This document shows positions 7,941-17,855 of a stretch of DNA of 54,390 nt, in pieces. This DNA comes from an uncultured Bacteroidales bacterium (lineage in GTDB: Bacteria; Bacteroidota; Bacteroidia; Bacteroidales; WCHB1-69): assembly GCA_900317715.1 (NCBI GenBank), contig ONHS01000008.1, positions 1 to 54,390 of the forward strand, in the 5' to 3' direction. The notes beneath the pieces were generated by a model. The model made no database searches and was not told the DNA's origin. It saw nothing but the letters and a program-made list of their open reading frames with translations. The first letter of the stretch is position 1. Every line of letters begins with the position of its first letter. The position numbers and the translations under genes were made by a program.

Positions 7941-8927
7941 ATGTCAACCACTCTGTATCCCTTGAAATTCACGCCCATCCTGAAGGAAAAAATCTGGGGC
8001 GGCAACAAAATCGAAACCGTTTTGCATCATAAAATCAGCCCGCTGAAGAACTGCGGTGAAAGCTGGGAAGTCTCCGGGCTTGTGGATGATGAATCCGTGG
8101 TTTCCAACGGTTTCTTGGCGGAAAACAACCTCAACGAACTGCTGGAAATCTATTTGACAGACCTTGTGGGAGAGAAGAATTACGAACAATACGGCCTCGG
8201 ATTCCCGTTGCTGATCAAATTCATTGATGCTCAGGATAATCTTTCCGTTCAGGTGCACCCCGATGACACGCTGGCGCAGGAAAAATATGGCCAAAACGGA
8301 AAAACCGAGATGTGGCACGTGATTCAAGCCGATGAGGGTGCAGGATTGTATGTTGGTTTTAATCAAAAGGTTACGGAACAACAATATGTGCAAGCGGTTG
8401 AAGATGGTACGCTCGAATCTTTATTGAAATTCTACCCGGTAAAACCCGGCGACACCTTCATGATTCCCGCTGGAACAGTACACGCCATCGGCAAGGGTGT
8501 GCTGTTGGCAGAAATCCAACAACCTTCGGACATCACCTTCCGCATTTTCGACTGGAATCGCGTGGATGATAATGGGAAAGGCCGCGAATTGCATACCGAA
8601 GAAGCACTGGATGCCATCCATTTCGAAGAGAATGTGGGCGATTTTCTGGTGCATTATACGCCCGAAAAGAACAAAACCATCACATTGGTTCACTCCCCTT
8701 TCTTCAATACCAACCTGTTGGATATGAATATGCAGGTGGAGAAATCTTTTGGCCATCTGGATTCCTTTGTCATCTATATCTGTCTGGAAGGCAGCGCATT
8801 CCTCGTATCTGATTCGTTTAAGGAAATCTTAAAGACCGGCGAGGTGGCTTTGGTTCCCGCCGAAATCGACCATCTGCAAATCATCCCTGACGGAAACGCC
8901 AGACTTTTGGAGACCTATTGTTCATAA
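7941..8927 (+). CDS. manA: Mannose-6-phosphate isomerase, class I
   Basis: This 328-residue zinc cupin interconverts mannose 6-phosphate and fructose 6-phosphate. The length fits the short class I enzymes of Bacteroidota and Firmicutes. Metal-site motifs are visible: LSVQVHPDD with Gln104 and His106, KTEMWHVI with Glu123, and AGTVHAIGKG with His181. The N-terminal EKIWGG is typical. It starts one base after the upstream stop and ends one base before the next ATG, so the three genes are very likely cotranscribed and translationally coupled. The GH92 alpha-mannosidase elsewhere in the window would supply mannose for this step, though the genes are not linked. Confidence 0.96.
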   Translation: MSTTLYPLKFTPILKEKIWGGNKIETVLHHKISPLKNCGESWEVSGLVDDESVVSNGFLAENNLNELLEIYLTDLVGEKNYEQYGLGFPLLIKFIDAQDNLSVQVHPDDTLAQEKYGQNGKTEMWHVIQADEGAGLYVGFNQKVTEQQYVQAVEDGTLESLLKFYPVKPGDTFMIPAGTVHAIGKGVLLAEIQQPSDITFRIFDWNRVDDNGKGRELHTEEALDAIHFEENVGDFLVHYTPEKNKTITLVHSPFFNTNLLDMNMQVEKSFGHLDSFVIYICLEGSAFLVSDSFKEILKTGEVALVPAEIDHLQIIPDGNARLLETYCS

Positions 8928-9659
8928 ATGTTTCATTTTAAGCAGTTTGACTTAGAGCACGAGCATAGTACCTTGAAAATCGGTACAGATGCGGTGCTGC
9001 TTGCTGCATTGACCCAAGCCCTTCCTGCGCAAAAGGTTTTGGACATTGGTTGCGGTTGCGGCGTGATCGCCTTTTGTATCGCGCAGCAACTATCTAAAAG
9101 TCAACCTTTTCCTGAAGTTTTCGGCATTGATGTGGATGAAGCTTCCGTGAGAGAAGCGCAAGAGAACGCCACCCGTTTTCCCCTTTTGCCTGAATCGTGT
9201 TTCCATTTTGAGCAAATCAGTTTGCAAGATTTTGTAAATCAATGTGATAGTTTGAAGTTTGATTTGATCATCAGCAATCCACCTTTCTTCCATAATGATC
9301 TTAAACCTCAAGATAAAAGCAAGTTACAGAGTAAACATGGCGACGGACAACTCTCTTTTCAGGAGTTGATTGACGGAGTGGATGCCCTTCTAGCGCCTCA
9401 AGGACGCTTTGCCATCATTCTTCCATCCATAGAAGATGTTGAATTCCAAAAACTTACAAAAGATCGACTCTTCTGTCAAAAGGCCATTTACATCCGCCCC
9501 ACCGCCGCAAAACCTGTTTATCGAGTCATTAGGGAATATACCCGCACACCACAACCAGAGTTAGAAAAACATCTCTCCATCCGAGATGCTAATCTGCAAT
9601 ACACCAATGAATATCTGGAAGTTGTAGAGCCGTACCTGATGCTAAGAGTTAGCAGTTAG
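8928..9659 (+). CDS. trmN6: tRNA1(Val) A37 N6-methyltransferase (YfiC/TrmN6 family)
   Basis: This 243-residue class I SAM-dependent methyltransferase has the SAM-binding loop VLDIGCGCGVIAF at 37-49, an acidic ribose contact in GIDVDEASV (about 66-74) and the N6-adenine motif ISNPPFF at 115-121. The family methylates A37 of tRNA1(Val). The N-terminal FHFKQFDLEHEHSTLKIGTDAVLL is typical of YfiC proteins. The ATG directly follows the manA TAA. The last codons (RVSS and TAG) are written in heptamer repeat sequence, so the C-terminus has been reset by the repeat tract that begins at 9649. Substrate specificity is taken from the family. Confidence 0.9.
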   Translation: MFHFKQFDLEHEHSTLKIGTDAVLLAALTQALPAQKVLDIGCGCGVIAFCIAQQLSKSQPFPEVFGIDVDEASVREAQENATRFPLLPESCFHFEQISLQDFVNQCDSLKFDLIISNPPFFHNDLKPQDKSKLQSKHGDGQLSFQELIDGVDALLAPQGRFAIILPSIEDVEFQKLTKDRLFCQKAIYIRPTAAKPVYRVIREYTRTPQPELEKHLSIRDANLQYTNEYLEVVEPYLMLRVSS

Positions 9660-9775
9660 CAGTTAGTAGTTGGACAACGGCAAACAACTAACAGCTAACA
9701 ACCTAAATCCAAAAGCTAACAGCTAACAGCAAACAGCAAACAGCCAAAAGCTAAAAGCTAAAAGCCAACAGCCAG
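9649..9775. repeat. Double heptamer tract between convergent trmN6 and dipeptidase genes
   Basis: The left part has units TTAGCAG/TTAGTAG on the plus strand and supplies the trmN6 stop. The right part has units such as AAAAGCT and AACAGCT, read on the minus strand as AGCTTTT/AGCTGTT downstream of the dipeptidase stop (9778-9780). Each half therefore carries TAG in the orientation of its own gene. The halves are partly complementary and could pair as a hairpin, for example GTTAGTAGTTG with CAACTAAC. Confidence 0.8.
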
Positions 9776-9777
9776 CA

Positions 9778-10533
9778 TCATTCTTCGAAATCAATGATTT
9801 TCAGTTCTGTTTTGGCACGGGCGGAGGGGATGTGGTTAAAGTGCCACCATTCCGAGATGCAGGTCACGAAACCACTTTCGGTCATTACGCGGCGTAGCAA
9901 TTTTCGGTTTTGAAGTTCTTGCGGGGTGATCAATCCGTCTGCCACCAGCTCATCCTCGTGGTCGATGCGCGCTTCGGAGCCGAAATAGTCGTGTGCTGAG
10001 CCCATCGGCAGGGGTGTTCCCCTGCTATCCATCAGGGTGATATCCACCGCTGCCCCGTAATTGTGCATTCCGCGACCTTTGGCGGGATTCGCCACGAAGG
10101 AGACATTGGGGGTTCCTTTTACCGCGTCCCACATCTCGCGCTGGATGCTGAGCGGGCGCGCGGCGTCATATATCAGCAAGGAAAGGTCGGGTCGTAATGA
10201 TTTGAGCTTACGTTGCGCGTTCGCCAATTTTTGCGCCATGTCAGGCACCATAAAAGCGTGATTCAAGTCATGGTATAAAACATGACCCAAAAAGTTGTCC
10301 GGAGTGGCATACACCAGCTTCACCGCGATGGTGGAATCCACTTCGGCAATGTCTTGCAAGCCAAAATCTATCAAACGCTTTTCGAAATCCGTATATTTCT
10401 CATCCTCAACAACTTCCTCATCCTCATTTAGCGCAACTTTCTCTGTAGATACATTATGGTCTGTCGCCTGGTGACAAGACCAAGCGAAAAGCGCACAAAA
10501 GAGGAGTATTCCCGTCAAAAAGGGTCGGAACAT
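9778..10533 (-). CDS. D-alanyl-D-alanine dipeptidase (VanX/DdpX family), predicted lipoprotein
   Basis: This 251-residue M15-type zinc peptidase hydrolyses D-Ala-D-Ala. The metal and catalytic motifs are intact: YDAARPLSIQ holds the conserved Arg, GMHNYGAAVDITLMD carries the zinc His and Asp, and SEWWHFNH carries the catalytic Glu and third zinc His. The N-terminus MFRPFLTGILLFCALFAWSC fits a lipoprotein signal with lipobox AWSC, so the enzyme should sit in the envelope rather than the cytosol, where resistance-type VanX acts. A recycling role for cell-wall dipeptide is therefore more likely than vancomycin resistance, and no vanH or vanA partner is present. It begins ten bases after the sprA stop, as the last gene of the ruvA-sprA operon. 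Confidence 0.92.
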   Translation of the reverse strand: MFRPFLTGILLFCALFAWSCHQATDHNVSTEKVALNEDEEVVEDEKYTDFEKRLIDFGLQDIAEVDSTIAVKLVYATPDNFLGHVLYHDLNHAFMVPDMAQKLANAQRKLKSLRPDLSLLIYDAARPLSIQREMWDAVKGTPNVSFVANPAKGRGMHNYGAAVDITLMDSRGTPLPMGSAHDYFGSEARIDHEDELVADGLITPQELQNRKLLRRVMTESGFVTCISEWWHFNHIPSARAKTELKIIDFEE

Positions 10534-10543
10534 ATCGGTTATT

Positions 10544-13500
10544 CTACTGTGACAGCATCAGTTGCAACTGAACGCCTGCCTCGAAATTCATATTGTTGAA
10601 TTGGTTGTTGTTCTTAGGTCTATTGATGGCCTGATCGTAGTACAACTTCATGCTGAGCAACCGGCTGAACTGATATTCTGCAGATGCGTTGATGGTTATA
10701 TTCAAAGCACCTGAAGTCACCTGCTCATTATCCTCCGTGATTTTGCGCAACATCGTCATGTTATCCTTCAATCCGAAGCCTGCCGTCACATTCAAATCGC
10801 TGACGAACTGACGTTTAACACCAGAGAAGACCAAGCCGATCTTAATATCCTTGAAGCGGTAACCTGCGGAGAAAGCCACCTCCTTGGAGGTAGTCTCCGT
10901 AATTTGCGTGTTCGCAAAACTGAGGGAGATACTGCGAGTCTGTTTGTATTCGATCTTCAACAACATGCTGTTTTTCAAGGTCATATCAAAACCAATCAAC
11001 GGAGCAAATTGTTCAGTCAACGCCATCTGGCTAAGCTCGCTCGTAGGAATAAAGTCTCCCAAAGTGTTATATGCGGTAGGATATCCGTTCTCGTCCTGCG
11101 TATAGGCAATGTTGGTAGAATAGTTGCCGACGTTGTAGTTACAAGTATAGTTATGAACAATAGAGAACGTTTGGAAGATCTTGTTCATCCCCTTGATCTT
11201 CGTCAAACCGTTATAGTTGAGGCGCCAGTTCGGCAACGGAATCTTCAAGAACGGAGAGAAGATGTCCGACTTTTCAGCGTCTTTGCCAAGGTAGGTGACG
11301 AAGAACGCACCCATCAACACATCTTGAGAGATAGCACTGTAACCCTCTGGGAATCCGGTTTCAGAATCAACTTCGCCGCTATAGTTGGGGTTCGACTCTG
11401 CGAAACGTTGGGCGATGGTTTGACGCACTTCGCGGAATTCTTGGAACAATTCGTCATGATTCTTGAAGAACGTACCTAAAGCACAGTAGGTCATACTGAA
11501 AGAACCTGAACGCTGCGGTGTATAGTGGGACACATTACCCATTTCATCCACATGGAAATACTCGGAGAAGTTCTGTGTGAAGTTTCGGTTGGCAGAAACA
11601 TCGATTCGGAAATCGCGGAACGGCTCCACAGAAGCGCGGAAGTTCATCACCTCGTTCTTCGTTCGTTGATATGGAGAATTCATCAAGGAGTCGGTAGTCA
11701 TCCAATGATTACGGGCACCTATCGCCAATATATCCGGCTGTCCACCGAACATAAAGAGGAATCCAGGACCGCTACTCTCTTTGGTATGTCCCACCAAAGT
11801 GGCAGAATACATATAGCCTGGCAATGTCGTTCCGCGGCCCAACGAATAGTTGGCGGAAACATTTCTCACCGACATGAGTAAGCGCACGGTTCCATCCAGA
11901 ATCATCCTTCCAATTTCCGGTTTCTCTTTCAACGAATCGTTTTTGTCTCGCTTATTCTTTTTGTTCTTTTTATTGCCATTGCCGTCATCTTCCTCCTCGT
12001 CTTCTCCATCTTTCTTGGAACTGCGAGAATTGTCTTTGGCGTTGGTGTTCTTATTATTGTTTCTCGTAATACCTTGGTTCACTTTCTTCAGATAAGGAAC
12101 TGAATTATACAAAGTTACGAGGTTTACAGTTGCGTTACCTTGCACATTTTGGGAGTTCTGAATCGTGTTACCCAAGTAAGACAGAGAGAGAGCGGAAGCT
12201 CTATACGTGTACATAGATGAGTAACGGGCATTGGCCGTGATGAACTTGAAGAGCGGGATCTTGTTGATAGGAATCTGGTACGTAGCGCTGAAATTCTGAC
12301 GATAATCCGTGGTACGACCGCCGCGACCCAGACAATGCCAAATAGAATCTTTCTTCTCACGGGTGTCGATAAGACCATCCGGTTCATCGATACGCGCAGA
12401 TGCGTCAGCCTTGAATTCCAGTTTCAAACTCTGGAAGATATCCCAGTTGAAGGCGTAATTACGTGTCCAATCGAAAGATTTCACGTAGTTGGTATCAATA
12501 ATGATGTTGCCCTGGCTCTTCGGACGATACTTAAACTGTTGCATATCACGATGCAAGGTCGTACGGAAAGAGATATTCTTGGGCATCGGGGTGATGTTGA
12601 AGTCGCGAATCAACTGCAGCCATTTGCTCTTGGTCCACTTCGCATTGGAGAAAGGCCGGTAATTCTTAGGATTCGTGCTGAACGTGTAGCCGATTTCACC
12701 ATTATGGATATATTCGTTGTTCATTTCCAAATCCTCATCACGCTGGACAAGTTCGGAATATGAGTAGGAGAAGTCGAGGTTTTCCACATCCCAAACATGC
12801 ATTTTTGTATTTCCCTTGGAGAAGTCGCGCTCCTTACGCACATTCATCACGTTGACGTTCTGACGACGAACCACCTTATTGGTCAAATAACGCAAAGAGT
12901 CGCGCGCTTCAGCGGTCGGCAAGTCGGACAAATCATCCTTCATCTTCACATCTGGATTCAACGGGTTGTATTCCGGTTGCACGACGCCTAACGAATAGTC
13001 ATAGTGGACAGGGATTTTAATATGCCAATTCTCGGGGAACAAAAGCTTACCACCATCAATATTGGTGGCCAAGTCAAAGTTGATATTCGTTTCGTGCGAG
13101 CGTTCTGTGATGGACTGCTCCAAAGCACCAAAACCCGGAGAAGAATAGGATCCTGAAAGGGTCAAGTCACCCACATCGGCCAAGGTCGTGCGGGCACGCA
13201 ACAGGGCAGCAACGCCCTGACGGTCATCGAAGCCACTGAGTCTCAACTCATTAACCCACATCTCCACCGATTTAGGCAACATATCGTCATTATCATTCAA
13301 ATTGACCTTCTTCGGGTTACGCACACCGATCATGATGGTGGTTACTTCTCCCAAATTCGGGTTACCCACCACCGTGATTATAGGATCTTCCTTGGAATAG
13401 GGCACTGACGAATAGGGCACAAAGATGCCCGGGTGCGATCCATTCCGAATAGCCCTGTTACGCTCTCTCTTCAAAGAGACCAAAGAATCCAGCGTAATAT

Positions 13501-16500
13501 ACAAGCGGTTCTTCTCTGGCCATATAGCGTTCGTATCGCGACCCACGCCCCAAGGGGTGATTTCGATCGGGAGCTCATATTCGTAGTAGTTCTCCGTGAA
13601 GTCGGAACCCAAACGGATGAAAGCGGTCACATCACCGGGACGCAAGTCACCTGACGAAAACACATCCTCCGCATGGATATACATTTGCAAATTATTGAAC
13701 TGACGCAAATCGTAAGAGGTGTTCTTGTAGATGGCACGGGAATCACCATCCGGCAAATCCACCACCTTCATGGTGACAGATTGCTCGTTTTCTTCGTAAG
13801 AAGTGGCTGTCATGCCGTAAGCCGTCTCACGGACAATGCCCGGCGGCAACATATACGGAATAGGAACACGGTTTGCATTTTCCTCATAACTCACTGTACC
13901 AACGTAAAATGAGCATTCACCATCATCTTGAGTAGGAAGATACTCACCATCTTCGCGAAGATTCAAGTTGTATGTTCTCCAGTCGCTGCGCACCAATTCG
14001 AACGTAGCCAAACGACAAACAATCGGTTCCTCGAACTCGCGCATGAAGATACGCATGAAGCGGATGGAATTGAAGCCCGACATATTATTGACCACCTTTT
14101 CGGGATTATGAATAGGGATACGGAACTGATACCATTTTGTAACAGGACGATCGCCGTTGGGCAAACGCTCGGGGTGAGCTTCATAAATGTCATTGATGTA
14201 ATTCTCACCCACCACCATCTTTTCAGGAACCAAATCAATGACATATTGATAATAACGTTCGTCCTCGCTCAGCGTGTTGTCGTTATTCATATCCTCCATG
14301 TTCGGGAGGTTGGTCGCAGAGGTAGGATAGCTTTCTGTGCTGTTATTTTCGTCAGGAGAGTTACCTTCAGCGTTGTTGAAGTATTTGTAACGTTCCACGA
14401 TTTTCTTGTCTTCGGCATCATAATCACTGCCACGGAAGTAATGGTAGTTATCGGCGGAAGGGTCGGCAACAGCCATTTGGTAGGCTTGTGAACCGGCGCC
14501 GAAAGCAGCAGCGATACGATCGATGTAGTTTTCCTGGAAGTACTCTATTTCACGCACGTTGGGCAAACCATCGTAACCCACATCCTGATGCTCACGAGTT
14601 CCCGACTTGTTGGAGAAGGTGCTGACAATCAACTGTTGCGTTGGAATACGACCCCAAACCGTGAAATCCACATCATCATCAGAACCATCCTCAGGCAAGC
14701 CGTTCTCGAAGAATTTACGACCATCATGCAGAATATCCTCCGAGATATCACCAAGGTTGAAGTAAATCTTACCGCCCTTATGGTCTGGATTGTCGATGAA
14801 AGGATCCATCATCCAGAACTCAATATACTCATAGTTAGAGGATTCGAAGTCGGTTTGGTCGAATTTACGCATGATACCACCCCAACGAGTTTCGGGATCC
14901 CGCAATGAACCGTCTTCGTTCAAACCGCGAGAATAACCTTCGGAGCCATCCACATCATAGTTGTTAGCACCTCTTTCTGAAGGATAATAAGCGATATTGA
15001 ACACCGTCATGAGCGTGGAAAGGCTGGTCGGACGTTCCTTGTATGGGAACAACTCCGGCTCATACACGGCACGCGCGTAAGGATACGACAAATCTTCCGC
15101 CGTGATGTTGGAAGGCACTGAAGAGCCGCTGTTGTAGAACAACGGGTCTATGATGTACCATGCCATACGAGCGCGGTTATAGCCGTAAGCCAACTGACGA
15201 CGCACTGGAGCGGTAACCGGCACAGGGGTGGCCTCTGGGAAAAGGTCGGGTTGACCTTGCGGCGTGGAAGCCATCACCCAGTTGTTGATATTCATCAAAT
15301 CAATGGTCGATTTCGCAGACTCGAAATTGTCAATGTAGGTGGTACCACTTTTACCAATCTGGCGAGAATGGCCAGGTATGAAATGGGCGAACTCACCGTC
15401 CAAATTCAGGTAAGATTTGGTTGTGGTATGATGAAAACTCAATAGGTCAATCGCTTTTGTGATGAAAGGAAGCTCGGTTTTATAGGCGAAATTCATACCC
15501 CAAATCAAGTTGTTGATAGGTTCATCGCCATAGTTGACCTTATTGGTGATAGGACGCTCGCTAAGATTCAGCAACGTAGCGCCGACTGTAAAGTCCGGGG
15601 AGAAGACATAATCCAAGTTCACACCGAACATGCGCTTATCGGTTTGATAGGCATCATCCACTTCGGGCGAAATCTGGATGGGGGTTCCTGAAGCCAAAAT
15701 GCTCTGGTTGATAATCGTCACCACACCCATGTCATAGTTCACCGTGTAGTCCACATTCTCCGTCAGTGTGATACCGCCGGCGGTCACCTTCACAGATTTG
15801 GTGGCACCGCCACCTGTGAAATGGAACTCGGAACCATATGAAGAACGATAACTACCTTCGATGTAGTACTTGTTTTTGTTCGTAATCTGCTGCGCCATGG
15901 TCTTTGTCATCGTGTACAAAGAATCAAACGCATATTTATCAGCCAATTCAGGATCATCGAGCACCTTCCGCAAGTCTCTACCAAAGGGTTGCGTAGTGGG
16001 GAAATAGACACGACCGTTGCTGGAGTTAATGGTACCACCCACGAGTTGCGCACCATCTATGAAGTCGAAGATACCATCCGGCGTAGGATCCTGTTGTATG
16101 TTCAAATTATCCAAGCCCATCAAACGAATCAAGGGGATACCCTTCTGCGCACCCTGCGTAAAGAAACCGTTCGCCACACCCTCCGCATCACCGGTGTAAA
16201 GGATGTTCAAACGGAATTTCTCAGAAGAAACCTGATAAGCGGAGAGGCTATAGACGTTTTTCATCATCAAGTTCCACAAAGGAGACTTGACGTTCAGATT
16301 GGAACTCTTCAACAATTTGACTCGAATACAGTTCGGAGTCGCCACTTCGTTGGAGAACTCACCGACTTGATACACATGGTCGTCGCCAATCACCGTGTAC
16401 TGGAATGCCACTGCCAACACCTGGTCAGAAGCCAATGCCGAATTCAAGGAGATGAAACCCAACTTCGTGTTCACCGTATATTCATTCGATGACAACAGAC

Positions 16501-17839
16501 GGGCACTCTCCACTTTTTCATAGTCAGTTCCCGACTTCATACCAATAGACTGCATGTTGCTCGACACTTTGGAGATGTCGCGAATCAACGAGCTGTCCGC
16601 ATATTGCGTCAAATTGTTGGTATAGTTGTCAGGAAGTTGACCTCCAGGATATGCTGGGTTATAGGAAATATTGACAAACTGAGGATCATACTCACCTAAG
16701 TCTGTGAATGCCACGACATTACGGTTGTTTGTGGTGGCCGCACCGACGGTCGTTCTCCAAACCTCAATCTTGGTAATCACGATAGGAGAGCTAACCAAAG
16801 GCAAGGTACTCAGATATTCGTTGTAATGTTCTTCGAAGAACTGGCTGAGGAAGAAGTGCTTGTTTTCTTCATATTCGTCTGCACGGAAATAAAAATCTGT
16901 CTGTTCTGCACCACCCGTCACAGTGATGTTCTGTGTGGAACCTTTCTTTCGGGAAGCGACAGCCGTCACGAATAAATTACCGAATTTGAGCTGCGTCTTC
17001 ACACCGAAAAGGCTCTGGCTACCCGTGATGAGCGTGCTGTTCAGCGGGAACGTAATATCACCAAACTCAATGAGTTGCAAAATATCATCCTCTTTACCGT
17101 TGTACTTGAGTTTGATTTGATCCGTCTTCGTGGTCACAGCCAATTCATCCGTTGAGTAGTTCAAATTAAACTCGATTTTATCACCAATTTTAGCCAGCAA
17201 ATTCAACTGAATATCTTCGTCAAAGTCCAATTGAAGTTGTTTACGCTGCTTCACCGGCAAGTTCCAGTTATCCGTTTGGGTATATTTGACACCCAATTTC
17301 AGTCCCACGGAACCTGAAGGGCGAATGTCAATCGTGTTACTACCGAAAATACCTTCAAATATCTCGCCACCGACATGAAGTTGCGGAATCAAACCGCTAC
17401 CTGTACGGGAATTTCCTCTAGATCCAATACTCCGACTCTGGTTCTGCCAATAGTCGTGAATACTCTGTTGCAAATCGTAATCAATATACTCTTTGACATC
17501 CATATATGAGCCAGCACCGAAAGGTTCGTTGCCCGTCATATACTGGAAATTATACGTGTTGGTAATGGGGTCATAGATAATGGTCCGACCCACGCCAGGA
17601 GGATTTTGCAAATAAAACGGGTTGTCCGGATCAGGATTCAACGGGTTGATATCAGGTTGTGGTAATGTAGGAGGATTGGTATCCGGCGGACAAACAGGAG
17701 CTGGCTCTTGCGTTTCAGCCTTCTTGGGCAACGGCTTACGATCAACAGACCATTTAGCAGCCTGTAGTTTCGATAATCCGAAACAACCTAACAGGAGTGC
17801 TAATATGATACTATATAATATATAATGCTTTACTTTCAA
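10544..17839 (-). CDS. sprA: T9SS outer-membrane translocon protein SprA/Sov
   Basis: This 2431-residue protein is close to the roughly 2400-2500 residues of Flavobacterium SprA and Porphyromonas Sov. It is the giant 36-strand barrel through which type IX secretion cargo crosses the outer membrane. A signal peptide (MKVKHYILYSIILALLLGCFG) is followed by a proline-rich stretch and paired SprA N-type repeats, for example the LHVGGEIFEGIFGSNTIDIR segment near residues 155-175. The C-terminus is strand-rich and ends in FEAGVQLQLMLSQ. An unusually charged, low-complexity stretch of about 50 residues rich in K, D, E and N lies at about 1920-1970 (DNA about 11930-12085). It starts 16 bases after the ruvA stop; ruvA-sprA adjacency is known in other T9SS bacteria. 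Two T9SS cargo genes are elsewhere in the window. Confidence 0.96.
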   Translation of the reverse strand: MKVKHYILYSIILALLLGCFGLSKLQAAKWSVDRKPLPKKAETQEPAPVCPPDTNPPTLPQPDINPLNPDPDNPFYLQNPPGVGRTIIYDPITNTYNFQYMTGNEPFGAGSYMDVKEYIDYDLQQSIHDYWQNQSRSIGSRGNSRTGSGLIPQLHVGGEIFEGIFGSNTIDIRPSGSVGLKLGVKYTQTDNWNLPVKQRKQLQLDFDEDIQLNLLAKIGDKIEFNLNYSTDELAVTTKTDQIKLKYNGKEDDILQLIEFGDITFPLNSTLITGSQSLFGVKTQLKFGNLFVTAVASRKKGSTQNITVTGGAEQTDFYFRADEYEENKHFFLSQFFEEHYNEYLSTLPLVSSPIVITKIEVWRTTVGAATTNNRNVVAFTDLGEYDPQFVNISYNPAYPGGQLPDNYTNNLTQYADSSLIRDISKVSSNMQSIGMKSGTDYEKVESARLLSSNEYTVNTKLGFISLNSALASDQVLAVAFQYTVIGDDHVYQVGEFSNEVATPNCIRVKLLKSSNLNVKSPLWNLMMKNVYSLSAYQVSSEKFRLNILYTGDAEGVANGFFTQGAQKGIPLIRLMGLDNLNIQQDPTPDGIFDFIDGAQLVGGTINSSNGRVYFPTTQPFGRDLRKVLDDPELADKYAFDSLYTMTKTMAQQITNKNKYYIEGSYRSSYGSEFHFTGGGATKSVKVTAGGITLTENVDYTVNYDMGVVTIINQSILASGTPIQISPEVDDAYQTDKRMFGVNLDYVFSPDFTVGATLLNLSERPITNKVNYGDEPINNLIWGMNFAYKTELPFITKAIDLLSFHHTTTKSYLNLDGEFAHFIPGHSRQIGKSGTTYIDNFESAKSTIDLMNINNWVMASTPQGQPDLFPEATPVPVTAPVRRQLAYGYNRARMAWYIIDPLFYNSGSSVPSNITAEDLSYPYARAVYEPELFPYKERPTSLSTLMTVFNIAYYPSERGANNYDVDGSEGYSRGLNEDGSLRDPETRWGGIMRKFDQTDFESSNYEYIEFWMMDPFIDNPDHKGGKIYFNLGDISEDILHDGRKFFENGLPEDGSDDDVDFTVWGRIPTQQLIVSTFSNKSGTREHQDVGYDGLPNVREIEYFQENYIDRIAAAFGAGSQAYQMAVADPSADNYHYFRGSDYDAEDKKIVERYKYFNNAEGNSPDENNSTESYPTSATNLPNMEDMNNDNTLSEDERYYQYVIDLVPEKMVVGENYINDIYEAHPERLPNGDRPVTKWYQFRIPIHNPEKVVNNMSGFNSIRFMRIFMREFEEPIVCRLATFELVRSDWRTYNLNLREDGEYLPTQDDGECSFYVGTVSYEENANRVPIPYMLPPGIVRETAYGMTATSYEENEQSVTMKVVDLPDGDSRAIYKNTSYDLRQFNNLQMYIHAEDVFSSGDLRPGDVTAFIRLGSDFTENYYEYELPIEITPWGVGRDTNAIWPEKNRLYITLDSLVSLKRERNRAIRNGSHPGIFVPYSSVPYSKEDPIITVVGNPNLGEVTTIMIGVRNPKKVNLNDNDDMLPKSVEMWVNELRLSGFDDRQGVAALLRARTTLADVGDLTLSGSYSSPGFGALEQSITERSHETNINFDLATNIDGGKLLFPENWHIKIPVHYDYSLGVVQPEYNPLNPDVKMKDDLSDLPTAEARDSLRYLTNKVVRRQNVNVMNVRKERDFSKGNTKMHVWDVENLDFSYSYSELVQRDEDLEMNNEYIHNGEIGYTFSTNPKNYRPFSNAKWTKSKWLQLIRDFNITPMPKNISFRTTLHRDMQQFKYRPKSQGNIIIDTNYVKSFDWTRNYAFNWDIFQSLKLEFKADASARIDEPDGLIDTREKKDSIWHCLGRGGRTTDYRQNFSATYQIPINKIPLFKFITANARYSSMYTYRASALSLSYLGNTIQNSQNVQGNATVNLVTLYNSVPYLKKVNQGITRNNNKNTNAKDNSRSSKKDGEDEEEDDGNGNKKNKKNKRDKNDSLKEKPEIGRMILDGTVRLLMSVRNVSANYSLGRGTTLPGYMYSATLVGHTKESSGPGFLFMFGGQPDILAIGARNHWMTTDSLMNSPYQRTKNEVMNFRASVEPFRDFRIDVSANRNFTQNFSEYFHVDEMGNVSHYTPQRSGSFSMTYCALGTFFKNHDELFQEFREVRQTIAQRFAESNPNYSGEVDSETGFPEGYSAISQDVLMGAFFVTYLGKDAEKSDIFSPFLKIPLPNWRLNYNGLTKIKGMNKIFQTFSIVHNYTCNYNVGNYSTNIAYTQDENGYPTAYNTLGDFIPTSELSQMALTEQFAPLIGFDMTLKNSMLLKIEYKQTRSISLSFANTQITETTSKEVAFSAGYRFKDIKIGLVFSGVKRQFVSDLNVTAGFGLKDNMTMLRKITEDNEQVTSGALNITINASAEYQFSRLLSMKLYYDQAINRPKNNNQFNNMNFEAGVQLQLMLSQ

Positions 17840-17855
17840 ATTTCCTCTTTTTGGT

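Noticed and set aside
9778..10533. Vancomycin resistance function of the VanX-like gene
   Set aside because: No vanH or vanA/B ligase or VanS/R regulators are nearby. A lipoprotein signal also places it outside the cytosol, where resistance-type VanX acts.
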